Positions 50,429-59,480 of a DNA stretch of 64,000 nt are shown here, in pieces; positions within the stretch are counted from its first letter, which is position 1, and each line of letters begins with the position of its first letter. The stretch is from JAXGXJ01 sp963829545 (GTDB lineage Bacteria; Actinomycetota; Thermoleophilia; RBG-16-64-13). The translations under genes were made by a program, and so were the position numbers. The notes beneath the pieces were generated by a model, which ran no database searches, was not told the DNA's origin, and was given only the letters and a program-made list of their open reading frames with translations. The DNA is taken from positions 372,001 through 436,000 of the forward strand of contig CAWHIX010000010.1 in the NCBI GenBank assembly GCA_963829545.1. The letters are read 5' to 3'.

Positions 50429-50842
50429 ATGTTCGAAACGTCTGGCGATGATCCCTCGGGTGGCGGCCGTTCGGCCGGCACCGCGCAGAGTCTCCGTGAG
50501 CTCATCGAGCGCACCTTTCTGCTCGGGATAGGTGCAGCTGCGCTGAGCAAGGACCGCATCCAGGAACTGGTGGAGGAGTTCGTCCACCGCGGCCAGTTGA
50601 GCACTGAAGAAGGCCGGGACATGGTGGACAAGCTGGTGGCTCGCAGTCGGGAAGAGGCGCACAGCGCCGTCAAGAAGGCTGACTCCTCGTTGCAGGGCGC
50701 TTTCCGGGAGATGGGTCTGGTGAACAAGCGGGAGTTGGAGGACATCGATTTCCGGCTGAGGCAACTCGAGCACAGACTCCAGTTGCTCGAGACCGCGGCC
50801 GACTCCGGCTCCGCGGCAGAGACGGCTGCGCCCGCCTCCTAG
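50429..50842 (+). CDS. Phasin-like (PhaF/PhaI-type) coiled-coil protein
   Basis: A 137-residue protein from ATG 50429, with AGAGGAGG upstream. A helix with a conserved phasin-like start (LRELIERTFLLGIGAAALSKDRIQELVEEFV) is followed by GQLSTEEGRDMVDKLVARSREE and a coiled coil (EDIDFRLRQLEHRLQLLE). Such proteins may coat granules or bind membranes. It precedes the UbiB-like kinase, a common pairing. The granule role is inference. Confidence 0.75.
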   Translation: MFETSGDDPSGGGRSAGTAQSLRELIERTFLLGIGAAALSKDRIQELVEEFVHRGQLSTEEGRDMVDKLVARSREEAHSAVKKADSSLQGAFREMGLVNKRELEDIDFRLRQLEHRLQLLETAADSGSAAETAAPAS

Positions 50843-50903
50843 GCGTCCAATTAGCGCATAGCCGGGGCAGGAAGGACGGCCCGGGGACGGCGAACGCATC
50901 CGA

Positions 50904-52595
50904 GTGGGGGTGGTAGTGCCGTACTCTCAGACCAGGCACCCCAACTTCATAACCCGTATCCGCAACATCGAGAGGATGCGGGAGATTTCGCAGGTCGCGG
51001 TCCGGCACGGGTTCGGCTACTTTTTCGAGAGCCACCGCTTGCTCCATCTCATCCCTCGCTGGCGCCGTAGAAGAGTCATACCGCCCGGCCAGCGCGGTCG
51101 CCACATCCGGGAGATGCTCGACGAACTGGGCCCCACTTTCGTCAAGTTCGGGCAACTGCTCAGCACCAGGCCCGACATCGTTCCCCCGGATATCCTCCTC
51201 GAACTCGTCAAGTTGCAGGACCATGTATCGCCCTTCTCGTTCGAGGCTGCGAAGCAGGTGATCGAGGAGGATCTAGGGCTCACCGTGGCAAGGGCGTTCT
51301 CCTCCTTCGAGCCTGTCCCGCTGGCCTCGGCCTCCATCGGCCAGGTGTACGCGGCCGTCCTCCCCGGGGGAGGTGAGGTGGTCGTCAAGGTCCAGCGGCC
51401 CGACGCGCCTCGCCAGATCCGCAAGGACATCGAGTTGCTCATGCAGTTCGCTGAACTGGCGGAGGGGCGGCTCGACATCGGAGTCTCGACGGTCGACTTG
51501 GTGCAGGAGTTCGCCCGTTCGATCAATCGCGAACTAGACTATGTACTCGAGGCGCGCAACGCCGAACGATTCGCGGCCAATTTCGCCGACACCGAGCGGG
51601 TGCGCATCCCCAGAGTGCATTGGCGCTACTGCGGCAGGCGTATCCTCACCATGGAGCGGCTCCAGGGGCCCACCCTCAACAGTCCCGAGGTAGCAGCTCT
51701 TCCGCTGGAGGTAAAGAAGGAGGTGGCCGAGACCATCGCCGACTGCTGGTTCAGGCAGATCCTCCGCGACGGCTTCTTCCACGCCGACCCGCATCCGGCC
51801 AACCTCGTCTACCTGGGCGAGGGCGGCTTGGGGCTCCTCGACTTCGGCCTGGCAGGATTTCTCCGCAGCGAGGACCTGGATGAAGGGACGCGCCTGTTCC
51901 TGCACGTCATGGACTCCGACATAGAGGGCATCAAGCGATCGCTGAGGAGACTGGGCGTGGAGTGGGGCCCGTCGGTGGACGAACTGGTGAGCCAGTCCAT
52001 AGAGGAGGCTTTCAGCCGCTACTTCGGTCGTTCCTTGGCCACCATCGACGTGGGAGCGCTCCTTCATCAGGTGTTCGACATGGTCTATGCGCTGCACCTG
52101 CATCTCCCCACCCGCTTCCTGCTGCTCGACAAGGCTTTGCTCACCATTGAGGGTCTGGTCACCCAGCTCTACCCGGAACTGGACATGTTCCGCCTCGCGG
52201 GTCGGTACACGGATGAAGTGAAGAAGCGCCAACTCGACCCGCGCCGGTGGTCCGGCCGGCTGCGCCGGGAGGTGGCCGAGTATGCGGATATGGTGCGCGA
52301 ATACCCGGTGCAGTTGCACGATCTGTTGGAGGAGATGAGGGCGGGCGAGCTGGAGGTCAAGTTCCGGCACGTGGGCCTGGAGAGCGTCATGCACCGCTTG
52401 GATATCATCGCCAACCGCGTGGTGGTGGCTATGGTCAGCATCGCATTGGGGGTGACCAGCACGGCTATTGCGCTCTCCATCGACGGAGGGCCTCAAGTCG
52501 GGGGACTGTCGGTCTGGGGGATTCCCGGCCTGGCTATCTCCTTGTTCTTCGGCGTCTGGCTCATCTACGCCATCCTCCGCTCCGGCCGTCTCTGA
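50904..52595 (+). CDS. ubiB: ABC1/UbiB-family atypical kinase
   Basis: A 563-residue membrane-associated atypical kinase. The family KxGQ motif is in FVKFGQLLSTRPDIVP. ATP-site landmarks are ASIGQVYAAVL (Ala-rich loop), VVVKVQRP (Lys), GFFHADPHPANLV and LLDFGLAGFL. Two membrane helices close the protein (VVVAMVSIALGVTSTAIALS; WGIPGLAISLFFGVWLIYAIL). Family members support ubiquinone or other isoprenoid lipid metabolism. No quinone genes adjoin it here, so the target is open. Confidence 0.92.
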   Translation: MGVVVPYSQTRHPNFITRIRNIERMREISQVAVRHGFGYFFESHRLLHLIPRWRRRRVIPPGQRGRHIREMLDELGPTFVKFGQLLSTRPDIVPPDILLELVKLQDHVSPFSFEAAKQVIEEDLGLTVARAFSSFEPVPLASASIGQVYAAVLPGGGEVVVKVQRPDAPRQIRKDIELLMQFAELAEGRLDIGVSTVDLVQEFARSINRELDYVLEARNAERFAANFADTERVRIPRVHWRYCGRRILTMERLQGPTLNSPEVAALPLEVKKEVAETIADCWFRQILRDGFFHADPHPANLVYLGEGGLGLLDFGLAGFLRSEDLDEGTRLFLHVMDSDIEGIKRSLRRLGVEWGPSVDELVSQSIEEAFSRYFGRSLATIDVGALLHQVFDMVYALHLHLPTRFLLLDKALLTIEGLVTQLYPELDMFRLAGRYTDEVKKRQLDPRRWSGRLRREVAEYADMVREYPVQLHDLLEEMRAGELEVKFRHVGLESVMHRLDIIANRVVVAMVSIALGVTSTAIALSIDGGPQVGGLSVWGIPGLAISLFFGVWLIYAILRSGRL

Positions 52596-52633
52596 AGCCG
52601 CGCTCCGTCCGCGTCACGAGATATAGTTGAGCC

Positions 52634-55177
52634 GTGGCAACGTCTGAAGACATCTCCTGGGAGCTTGTGCCCTTCTCGTGGGCGGTCGCTGAGCGGCTGG
52701 CCCGGGAACTGGCCTTGCCTTTCCCGGCCGCTACCATGCTCGCCGGCAGAGGCTTCGTGGAGCCGGCAGAGGCTCGGGCCTTCCTGGAGTGCTCAGCCGC
52801 CATCCCCGATCCTTTCTTGTTCGCCGACATGGAAGCCGTGGTGGATACACTCACAAAGGCCATCGAACAGGGGCAGCGAGTCGTCGTCCACGGTGACTAC
52901 GACGCCGATGGCGTCACAGCCACCGCCCTCATGGTCTTGGGCCTGCGCGCCTTCGGTGTGGAGGCCGAGTCGTACCTTCCCAGCCGTTTCACAGAGGGGT
53001 TCGGTCTGTCCCGTACGGCGGTGGAGAGCATCGCCTCGAAGGGACCGGCCCTTCTCGTCACGGTCGACTGCGGGGTCAACTACCCGGACGAGGTGCTGCT
53101 GGCCAAGAGCCTCGGACTCGACGTGATCGTCATCGATCACCATCAGCCGGGTGCCGAACTGCCCCGCTGTTTGCTCATCCATCCGGTCCGCGGAACATAC
53201 CCCAGCGAAGATCTATGTGGCGTTGGTCTGGCCTTCAAGGTCCTCCATGCCCTCCATGTCCGCACTTTCGGCGCACCGAACGCGGCCGTTCCCGAGGCCC
53301 TGCATCCCCTCCTCGACCTGGTCGCCGTGGGAACCATCGCCGATCTGGCTCCCCTGCGGGGGGAGAACCGCTACTACGTCAAGGAGGGGTTGAAGCTGCT
53401 CACCATCGGGTCGCGAGCCGGGCTGCGGGCTCTGAGCAAGGTGGCCGGATGCAGCGGGGCCGTGGATTCCGGAGCGGTCTCCTTCCGTATCGCGCCCCGG
53501 CTCAACGCTGCGGGTCGCCTTGCCGATGCGTCTCCACCTCTCCGCCTCTTGCTGACGGAGGACGAGGGTGAAGCGACCGTCATCGCTGAGCGACTCCACG
53601 AATTGAACGGTGCGCGGCAGGATGTGGAGAGACAGATCCTGGAAGAGGCTCTCGTCCAGGTCGAAGGCCTGAAGGCGTTGCCACCACTGCTCGTGCTGAG
53701 CGGGCCGGGGTGGCATGAGGGTGTGGTGGGCATTGTGGCTTCCCGCTTGGTGGAACGGTATCACCGTCCCGTCGTTCTCCTGGGGGAGCGCGACGGGATC
53801 GCCAAGGGATCAGGCAGGAGCATCGCACCCTACGATCTGATGTCGGGTCTGAACGCCGGCGCCGAGTGGTTGACCGTCTATGGGGGCCACACCCAAGCCG
53901 TCGGTCTTACTCTCCCGGTGGGGGCTGTGGATGCCTTTCGCAATGCCATCCAGGCTCACGCCGCCGAGAGGCTGACGGAGGACGACGTCAAGGCGACCTA
54001 CCGGGCCGATGCCGTGCTCAGGGGTGAGGACATCAGCGCCGACACCGCCCTAGCCCTGGCGTCCCTCGGTCCCTTCGGCAGCGGCAATCCCCGCCCGCGA
54101 CTGTTGCTGGTCGGCGCGGGAATCCAGCAGGTGGATGTAACCCGCACCGGCTCGCATCTCCGCTGCGTGGTGGAGGTCGATGGGGTCAAGGCGCGCGCCA
54201 TCGGCTTCGGTATGGGCGACCGGGCCTCCGAGCTCCGCGAAGACGGTACGGGAAGGATCCTGGGGGTGCAGTTGCGCGTTGACGAGTGGCAGGGTGCCCT
54301 GCGCCCCGAGTTCCAGCTGGAGAAGATCGGTGGCGGCCGCTCCTGCGCCCCGGCGACCCCGACCTGTGGGCCCGAGTGTCCGCAGGGGTACGTGATGCGC
54401 GGCGGGCGTGCGGAGGTCGCCGTGGCGTCTCAGGCCGATGGCCGGACGCGCAGCGCCGGGACGGCGGCGTCGCTGGTGCTCCCTCGGCGTTCGGGGCGTG
54501 ACCTTCGCGGCGCCAGGGGACGTGCGGCCGCGGTGGCCCAGGTGCTTGCCACCGGGGAGCCGACCGTCGTGCTCACGTGCTCGATCGCGCAGTGTGTGGA
54601 GGAACTGAGTGCCGTCCTGCCCCTCGAGGATTTCACGCGCGCCGGGCTGCAATGTGTGGGTCGGGGATGCGTACACAGGAGCGCCGGGCGCGTCGACGCC
54701 GGGGACGTGACGATAGTGGAGTGGGACGTGACGGCAGACCTGCCGTGCCTTAGCGAAAAGACCCATGTGGTCGCCGTCGATCCACCCTATCGCCGGGAGC
54801 ACGCCGAACTCGTGCGCCGACTGGCCGGCGAAGGCCTGCAGGTGCACCTGTGCTACGGGGATGACCAGCGTCATACCACGGCGCGACTGCTCAAGTACCT
54901 TGTCCATCCCCGCTTCGCGATGGTATGTGTCTACCGAGCCTTGCAGATGGGTCGTGGGGAGCGGGAGGTCGGGCGCCTGGCGGCCGAGTTGGCATGGCAG
55001 GAGGGCCGGGTCGTCCTCGCCGAGGAGACACTGGCCCGGGCGGCTGAAGTGCTCGCCGGGCTCGACCTGGAGCAGGTAGGCGAGGGAGGGGCTAGAATCA
55101 GCCTAGACACTATTCCGCTGTACGTCGAGGCCGAGGCCGAATACGAGGAGTGTTCCAGGTTGTGCCGGACCCTATAG
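52634..55177 (+). CDS. recJ: Single-stranded-DNA exonuclease RecJ
   Basis: A 5'-3' single-strand exonuclease in recombination and repair. The 847-residue protein has the DHH metal motifs HGDYDADGVTATA, VTVDCGVNY, VIDHHQPG, AVGTIADLAPL and SFRIAPRLNAAGRL. The DHHA1 part has GWHEGVVGIVASRL and YGGHTQAVGLTL, and an OB fold follows. It carries a C-terminal region of about 270 residues beyond the E. coli-type core, as in Firmicutes and other long RecJ forms. It overlaps rel. Confidence 0.94.
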   Translation: MATSEDISWELVPFSWAVAERLARELALPFPAATMLAGRGFVEPAEARAFLECSAAIPDPFLFADMEAVVDTLTKAIEQGQRVVVHGDYDADGVTATALMVLGLRAFGVEAESYLPSRFTEGFGLSRTAVESIASKGPALLVTVDCGVNYPDEVLLAKSLGLDVIVIDHHQPGAELPRCLLIHPVRGTYPSEDLCGVGLAFKVLHALHVRTFGAPNAAVPEALHPLLDLVAVGTIADLAPLRGENRYYVKEGLKLLTIGSRAGLRALSKVAGCSGAVDSGAVSFRIAPRLNAAGRLADASPPLRLLLTEDEGEATVIAERLHELNGARQDVERQILEEALVQVEGLKALPPLLVLSGPGWHEGVVGIVASRLVERYHRPVVLLGERDGIAKGSGRSIAPYDLMSGLNAGAEWLTVYGGHTQAVGLTLPVGAVDAFRNAIQAHAAERLTEDDVKATYRADAVLRGEDISADTALALASLGPFGSGNPRPRLLLVGAGIQQVDVTRTGSHLRCVVEVDGVKARAIGFGMGDRASELREDGTGRILGVQLRVDEWQGALRPEFQLEKIGGGRSCAPATPTCGPECPQGYVMRGGRAEVAVASQADGRTRSAGTAASLVLPRRSGRDLRGARGRAAAVAQVLATGEPTVVLTCSIAQCVEELSAVLPLEDFTRAGLQCVGRGCVHRSAGRVDAGDVTIVEWDVTADLPCLSEKTHVVAVDPPYRREHAELVRRLAGEGLQVHLCYGDDQRHTTARLLKYLVHPRFAMVCVYRALQMGRGEREVGRLAAELAWQEGRVVLAEETLARAAEVLAGLDLEQVGEGGARISLDTIPLYVEAEAEYEECSRLCRTL

Positions 55178-57417
55178 ACACAAGGCGAATGGGGGAGGCC
55201 GGGCCGGACGAGGCTGAGCTCTCTGCCGGGCCCTACCAGGGGCTGCTGGACGATCTGCTGCAGAGGGTAGGTCGCTACAATCCTGACTTCGATCGGGATC
55301 TCGTTGTGCGCGCCTTCAACGTGGCGGCCTCTCAGCACGAGAGCCAGCTGCGCGCGAGTGGCGAGCCCTATCTCAACCACCCTGTCGGCACCGCCGGCAT
55401 CTGCGCCGACCTCCGTCTCGATTCGGCCACCATCGCCGCCGCTCTTCTGCACGACGTGGTGGAAGACACCTCCATGTCCATCGAAGCTGTGCGCAGCGAA
55501 TTCGGCGACGAGGTAGCGCTGCTGGTCGACGGCGTCACGAAGCTGTCGCAGATCTCCTTCCGGAGTGTGGAGGAGGAACAGGCGGAGAACATCCGCAAGA
55601 TGATCATCGCGATGGCCAAGGACATACGGGTCATCCTCATCAAGCTGGCGGACCGGCTGCACAACATGCGTACTCTCGGCTATCTCGGTAAGGAGAAACA
55701 GATCGAGAAGTCCAAGGAGACTTTGGAGGTCTACGCCCCGCTGGCGCACCGCCTGGGTATCGAGTCCATCCGCTGGGAGCTCGAGGACCTGGCTTTCGCC
55801 ACCCTTCACCCACGCAAGTACGCCGAGGTGGGCCGCATGGTGGCTCAGCGGCGGGCCGACCGCGAGCGCGACCTGGAGGAGGCCCGCGCCACCCTCAGCG
55901 CCGAATTGGTGGGTATGAACATCCAGGCCGAGATCTCCGGGCGCGCCAAGCACCTGTATTCCATCTACAACAAGATGGTGCGTAAGGGCAAGGAGTTCAA
56001 CGAGATCTACGACCTCACCGCCCTCAGGGTCCTGGTGGGCTCTGTCAAGGACTGCTACGCGGTCCTGGGAGTCATCCACTCCATCTGGAAGCCCCTGCCC
56101 GGGCGCTTCAAGGACTATGTCGCCATGCCCAAGTTCAACATGTACCAGTCCCTGCATACCACGGTCATCGGTCCCAACGGCAAGCCTCTGGAGATCCAGA
56201 TCCGCACCAACGATATGCACCAGACCGCCCAGTACGGCATTGCCGCCCACTGGGTGTACAAGGAGGGTCGGAGCGGCCAGCGGACGCCGGGCCAGCTCGA
56301 GAAGCTCCAGTGGCTGCGGCAGATAATGGACTGGCAATCCGATACCAAGGACTCGGGCGAGTTCATGGACTCCCTCCGGGTCGATCTGTTCCACGACGAG
56401 GTCTACGTGTTCACTCCCAAGGGCGAGGTCAAGAGCCTGCCCGCCGGGTCGACGCCGGTCGATTTCGCTTACGCTATCCACACCGACGTAGGTCACCGCT
56501 GCATCGGCGCGAAGGTCGACGGCCGTATCGTCCCTCTGACCCACCGGCTCGAGTCGGGCGACATCGTCGAGATCCTCACCTCCAAGACGGCCCAAGGGCC
56601 TTCGCGCGACTGGCTGCAGTTCGTGGCCAGTTCGGGCGCTCGCAACAAGATCCGCCAGTGGTTCAAGCGCGAGAGGCGGGAGGATGCGGAGCACTTGGGC
56701 CGGGAGGCCCTTCTCGAGGCCCTGCGCAAACAGGGGCTGCCCGCCCAGAAGCTCATCGGCTCGGAGCTCATGAGCGAGATCATGAAGGAGTCCAACATCG
56801 CGAAGAAGGAAGACTTCTTCATCGCGATCGGTTCGGGCAAGATGAGCCCGCAGCATGTCGTCACCCGGGTCATCCATCACCTGAATCGGGAGGGCGAGCG
56901 ATCGACCGCTTCCCTCAGTCTCTCTCCCACGGTGCCCAAGGACTCGAAGGATGCCCTATCTTCCAGCCAGCTGGGGATCCGCGTCGACGGAGTCGACGAA
57001 GTGGCCATCCGCATCCCCCAGTGTTGCCGACCGGTCCCCGGGGATGACGTGGTGGGTTACATCTCCCTGGGGCGCGGCATAACCGTCCACCGCCGCGACT
57101 GTCCCAACGTCCGCTCCCTGGAGAAGAACCCCGAGCGCTTCACGCCTGTCCACTGGGATACCCAGTCCAAGGGGCCGTTGCGCGTGGAGATACAGGTCGA
57201 AGCATACGATCGCAACCGCCTGCTCGAGGACATCTCCCGGACCCTCAGCGAGAGCGGTGTGGGCATCGTGGCCGCTCAGATATTCACCGCCAAGAACAAC
57301 ATGGTCAAGGACCGTTTCGTGTTCGATGTGCCCGACATCGATTTCCTTGAGACCCTGCTGCAGCGCATCCGGCGCATCGATACCGTCTACGACGCGTATC
57401 GGGTCACGCCGCACTGA
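55162..57417 (+). CDS. rel: Bifunctional (p)ppGpp synthetase/hydrolase (RelA/SpoT family)
   Basis: Makes and degrades the stringent-response alarmone. Start candidates are GTG 55150, which abuts GAGGAG, and GTG 55162, about 11 bases after it. The HD hydrolase domain has HP..LLHDVVEDT with LADRLHNMRTL. The synthetase has GRFKDYVAMPKFNMYQSLHTTV and EIQIRTNDMHQTAQYGIAAHW; its RFKD motif is the form seen in two-way enzymes. TGS (DEVYVFTPKGEVKSLPAGSTPVDFAY), a conserved Cys domain (PQCCRPVPGDDVVGY) and an ACT domain follow. Confidence 0.96.
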   Translation: MPDPIDTRRMGEAGPDEAELSAGPYQGLLDDLLQRVGRYNPDFDRDLVVRAFNVAASQHESQLRASGEPYLNHPVGTAGICADLRLDSATIAAALLHDVVEDTSMSIEAVRSEFGDEVALLVDGVTKLSQISFRSVEEEQAENIRKMIIAMAKDIRVILIKLADRLHNMRTLGYLGKEKQIEKSKETLEVYAPLAHRLGIESIRWELEDLAFATLHPRKYAEVGRMVAQRRADRERDLEEARATLSAELVGMNIQAEISGRAKHLYSIYNKMVRKGKEFNEIYDLTALRVLVGSVKDCYAVLGVIHSIWKPLPGRFKDYVAMPKFNMYQSLHTTVIGPNGKPLEIQIRTNDMHQTAQYGIAAHWVYKEGRSGQRTPGQLEKLQWLRQIMDWQSDTKDSGEFMDSLRVDLFHDEVYVFTPKGEVKSLPAGSTPVDFAYAIHTDVGHRCIGAKVDGRIVPLTHRLESGDIVEILTSKTAQGPSRDWLQFVASSGARNKIRQWFKRERREDAEHLGREALLEALRKQGLPAQKLIGSELMSEIMKESNIAKKEDFFIAIGSGKMSPQHVVTRVIHHLNREGERSTASLSLSPTVPKDSKDALSSSQLGIRVDGVDEVAIRIPQCCRPVPGDDVVGYISLGRGITVHRRDCPNVRSLEKNPERFTPVHWDTQSKGPLRVEIQVEAYDRNRLLEDISRTLSESGVGIVAAQIFTAKNNMVKDRFVFDVPDIDFLETLLQRIRRIDTVYDAYRVTPH

Positions 57418-57544
57418 GGAATCGGCCCGGAGCACGCATACCCTCGTCCACTCGAGCGATTGGGGTACAATTGCTGGCCGTGGGTCGACGCCTGCGCGAC
57501 TGTGAACCCTGTGCCCGTTACCTTCGAGACAAGGAACTCGCTCT

Positions 57545-58180
57545 ATGTACATGCGCACCCTGCCGGTAGGCCCGCTGCAGGCCAACTGCTATGTCGTCTG
57601 GGACGACGACCGGCACGCCTGTGTGGTGGATCCCGGTGGTGAGCCGGAGAAGATCGCGCGCTTTCTAGCGGACGAGAAACTCACGCTGGAAGCCATCCTG
57701 GTCACGCACGGTCATTTCGACCATGTGGAGGGCGTCCAGGGATTGGCCGACCGCACCGGGGCGATGGTGTACTGCTCGGCCCTGGCGGCTCCGGTCCTCA
57801 CCGGGCCTGGTGGCTGCGACGCCACAGGCTATCCCATACCGAGCATCGAAGCCGGCGCGCTTCAGGTGGTCGCCGAAGGATCGACCGTCACGGTGGGAAG
57901 CTTCACCGTCTCCGCGGTCGCCACTCCGGGTCACACCCCCGGCGACCTCACCTTCGAGATCGGCGGACATCTGTTCTGCGGCGATCTCCTTTTTCACCGT
58001 TCTGTCGGCCGCACCGATTTCCCGGGCGGTGACTTTCCCACGCTGCTGGGTTCGGTGGCGAAATTGATCGAGCGCTATCCCGAATCGACCCCCGTGCATC
58101 CCGGTCATATGCAATCCACGACTCTGGGGGACGAACTGAAGCACAATCCCTTCCTGGGCGGTCTCAAGACGGATGACTGA
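57545..58180 (+). CDS. Metallo-beta-lactamase-fold hydrolase (glyoxalase II-like)
   Basis: A 211-residue hydrolase from ATG 57545 (or 57551). The metal motif is VTHGHFDHVEG (HxHxDH). Other ligands are in ATPGHTPGDL, FCGDLLF and VHPGHMQST. The N-terminus LPVGPLQANCYVV is typical of the YcbL/GloB-like group between rel and hisS. It probably hydrolyses a thioester. A TACAAT box lies at 57467-57472. It overlaps hisS by 8 bases. Confidence 0.9.
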   Translation: MYMRTLPVGPLQANCYVVWDDDRHACVVDPGGEPEKIARFLADEKLTLEAILVTHGHFDHVEGVQGLADRTGAMVYCSALAAPVLTGPGGCDATGYPIPSIEAGALQVVAEGSTVTVGSFTVSAVATPGHTPGDLTFEIGGHLFCGDLLFHRSVGRTDFPGGDFPTLLGSVAKLIERYPESTPVHPGHMQSTTLGDELKHNPFLGGLKTDD

Positions 58181-59441
58181 GCAGATCAACGCTCCCAAAG
58201 GCACCTACGACATCCTGCCCGCGGACCAGCCGGTCCGCCGCTGGGTCATCGCCCGGGCCGAGGCCGTCTTTCGCCGCTACGGTTACGCGCGCATAGACAC
58301 TCCCACCTTCGAGGAGACGCGCCTGTTCACACGCGGGGTGGGGGAGTCCACCGACATCGTCCGTAAGGAGATGTACACGTTCGACGACCTGGGCGGCCGC
58401 AGCATGACCTTGCGGCCGGAGGGGACGGCCCCCGTGGCCAGGGCTTATGTCGAGCACGGCATGCACACCCTTCCCCAACCGGTGAAGCTCTATTATCACA
58501 GTCCCATGTTCCGCTACGAAAGCCCGCAGTCGGGGCGCTATCGCCAGCACTACCAGTTGGGGGTGGAGGCTTTCGGGTCCACGGCTCCGGAGTTGGACGC
58601 CGAGGTCATCGGCGTACTGGCGGGCGTCTACCGCGAGGTGGGCCTCGCCGGCCTGGAACTGCGGCTGAACTCCATGGGTTGTGCCGAGTGCCGGCCGGGA
58701 TACTCGGCCGTGCTGCGCAGCTTCCTCGCCGAGCAAGAGGAGGGCCTCTGTCCCGAGTGTCGGGAGCGGGCCAGGCTCAATCCACTCCGCACCTACGACT
58801 GCAAGTCGGCCGCCTGCAAGGCGATCCTCGCCGTCGCTCCCCGGCTGCCCGACCACCTGTGCCCGGGATGCTCCGAGCACCACCTTCGCGTGCAGGACGG
58901 CCTGCGTGTTCAAGACATCGCCTACGTGGACGACCACACCCTGGTCCGAGGCATGGACTACTACACCCGCACGACCTTCGAGTTCCAGTCCTCACTCCTC
59001 GGTGCTCAGTCCGGAGTGGGAGGGGGAGGTCGCTACGACGATCTCGTTGCCGCCATCGGGGGACCGGCGGTGCCGGGCGTGGGCTTCGGCACTGGAGTGG
59101 AGCGCATACTGCTGGCCCTCTCCCGGTCGGGGGCCGAACTGCCCGGGCCTCAGCGTCCTGTCGTCTACCTCGTGGCTCTGGCTGCGGAGACGCGCGCCCA
59201 GGTGTTCGCGCTCGCTCATGCGCTGCGCACTCGCGGGATCGCCGTGGAATTGGACTATATGAGCAGGAGCGTCAAAGGTCAGATGAAGCAGGCAGGACGC
59301 AGCGGAGCAAGATACGCCTTCATCATCGGCGACGAGGAACTGGCCACCCAGACGGTGACCGTGCGCGATCTTGCCGATGGCACCGAGACAAGGACTCCGG
59401 TTGCAGATGCAACAGATCTGGCGGCCGGATCAACAGACTGA
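58173..59441 (+). CDS. hisS: Histidyl-tRNA synthetase
   Basis: Class II synthetase of 422 residues from ATG 58173. Motif 1 region reads APKGTYDILP and IDTPTFEETRLF; motif 2 reads YHSPMFRYESPQSGRYRQHYQ; the His-specific segments are VRGMDYYTRTTFEF and SGVGGGGRYDDL; motif 3 reads GVGFGTGVERILLAL. The C-terminal anticodon domain is present. Extra Cys pairs (CAEC, CPEC, CPGC) sit in the insertion domain. Confidence 0.97.
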   Translation: MTEQINAPKGTYDILPADQPVRRWVIARAEAVFRRYGYARIDTPTFEETRLFTRGVGESTDIVRKEMYTFDDLGGRSMTLRPEGTAPVARAYVEHGMHTLPQPVKLYYHSPMFRYESPQSGRYRQHYQLGVEAFGSTAPELDAEVIGVLAGVYREVGLAGLELRLNSMGCAECRPGYSAVLRSFLAEQEEGLCPECRERARLNPLRTYDCKSAACKAILAVAPRLPDHLCPGCSEHHLRVQDGLRVQDIAYVDDHTLVRGMDYYTRTTFEFQSSLLGAQSGVGGGGRYDDLVAAIGGPAVPGVGFGTGVERILLALSRSGAELPGPQRPVVYLVALAAETRAQVFALAHALRTRGIAVELDYMSRSVKGQMKQAGRSGARYAFIIGDEELATQTVTVRDLADGTETRTPVADATDLAAGSTD

Positions 59442-59480
59442 AACGGGGCGCGGGATGACAAAGAAAGCGAAGGACCCATC

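Noticed and set aside
48868..50745. Long minus-strand open frame over secD/secF
   Set aside because: Antisense shadow of clear secDF genes, rich in His/Gly/Asp low-complexity text with no motifs.
54931..56880. Long minus-strand open frame over recJ/rel
   Set aside because: Antisense shadow. The plus strand carries complete RecJ and Rel motifs.
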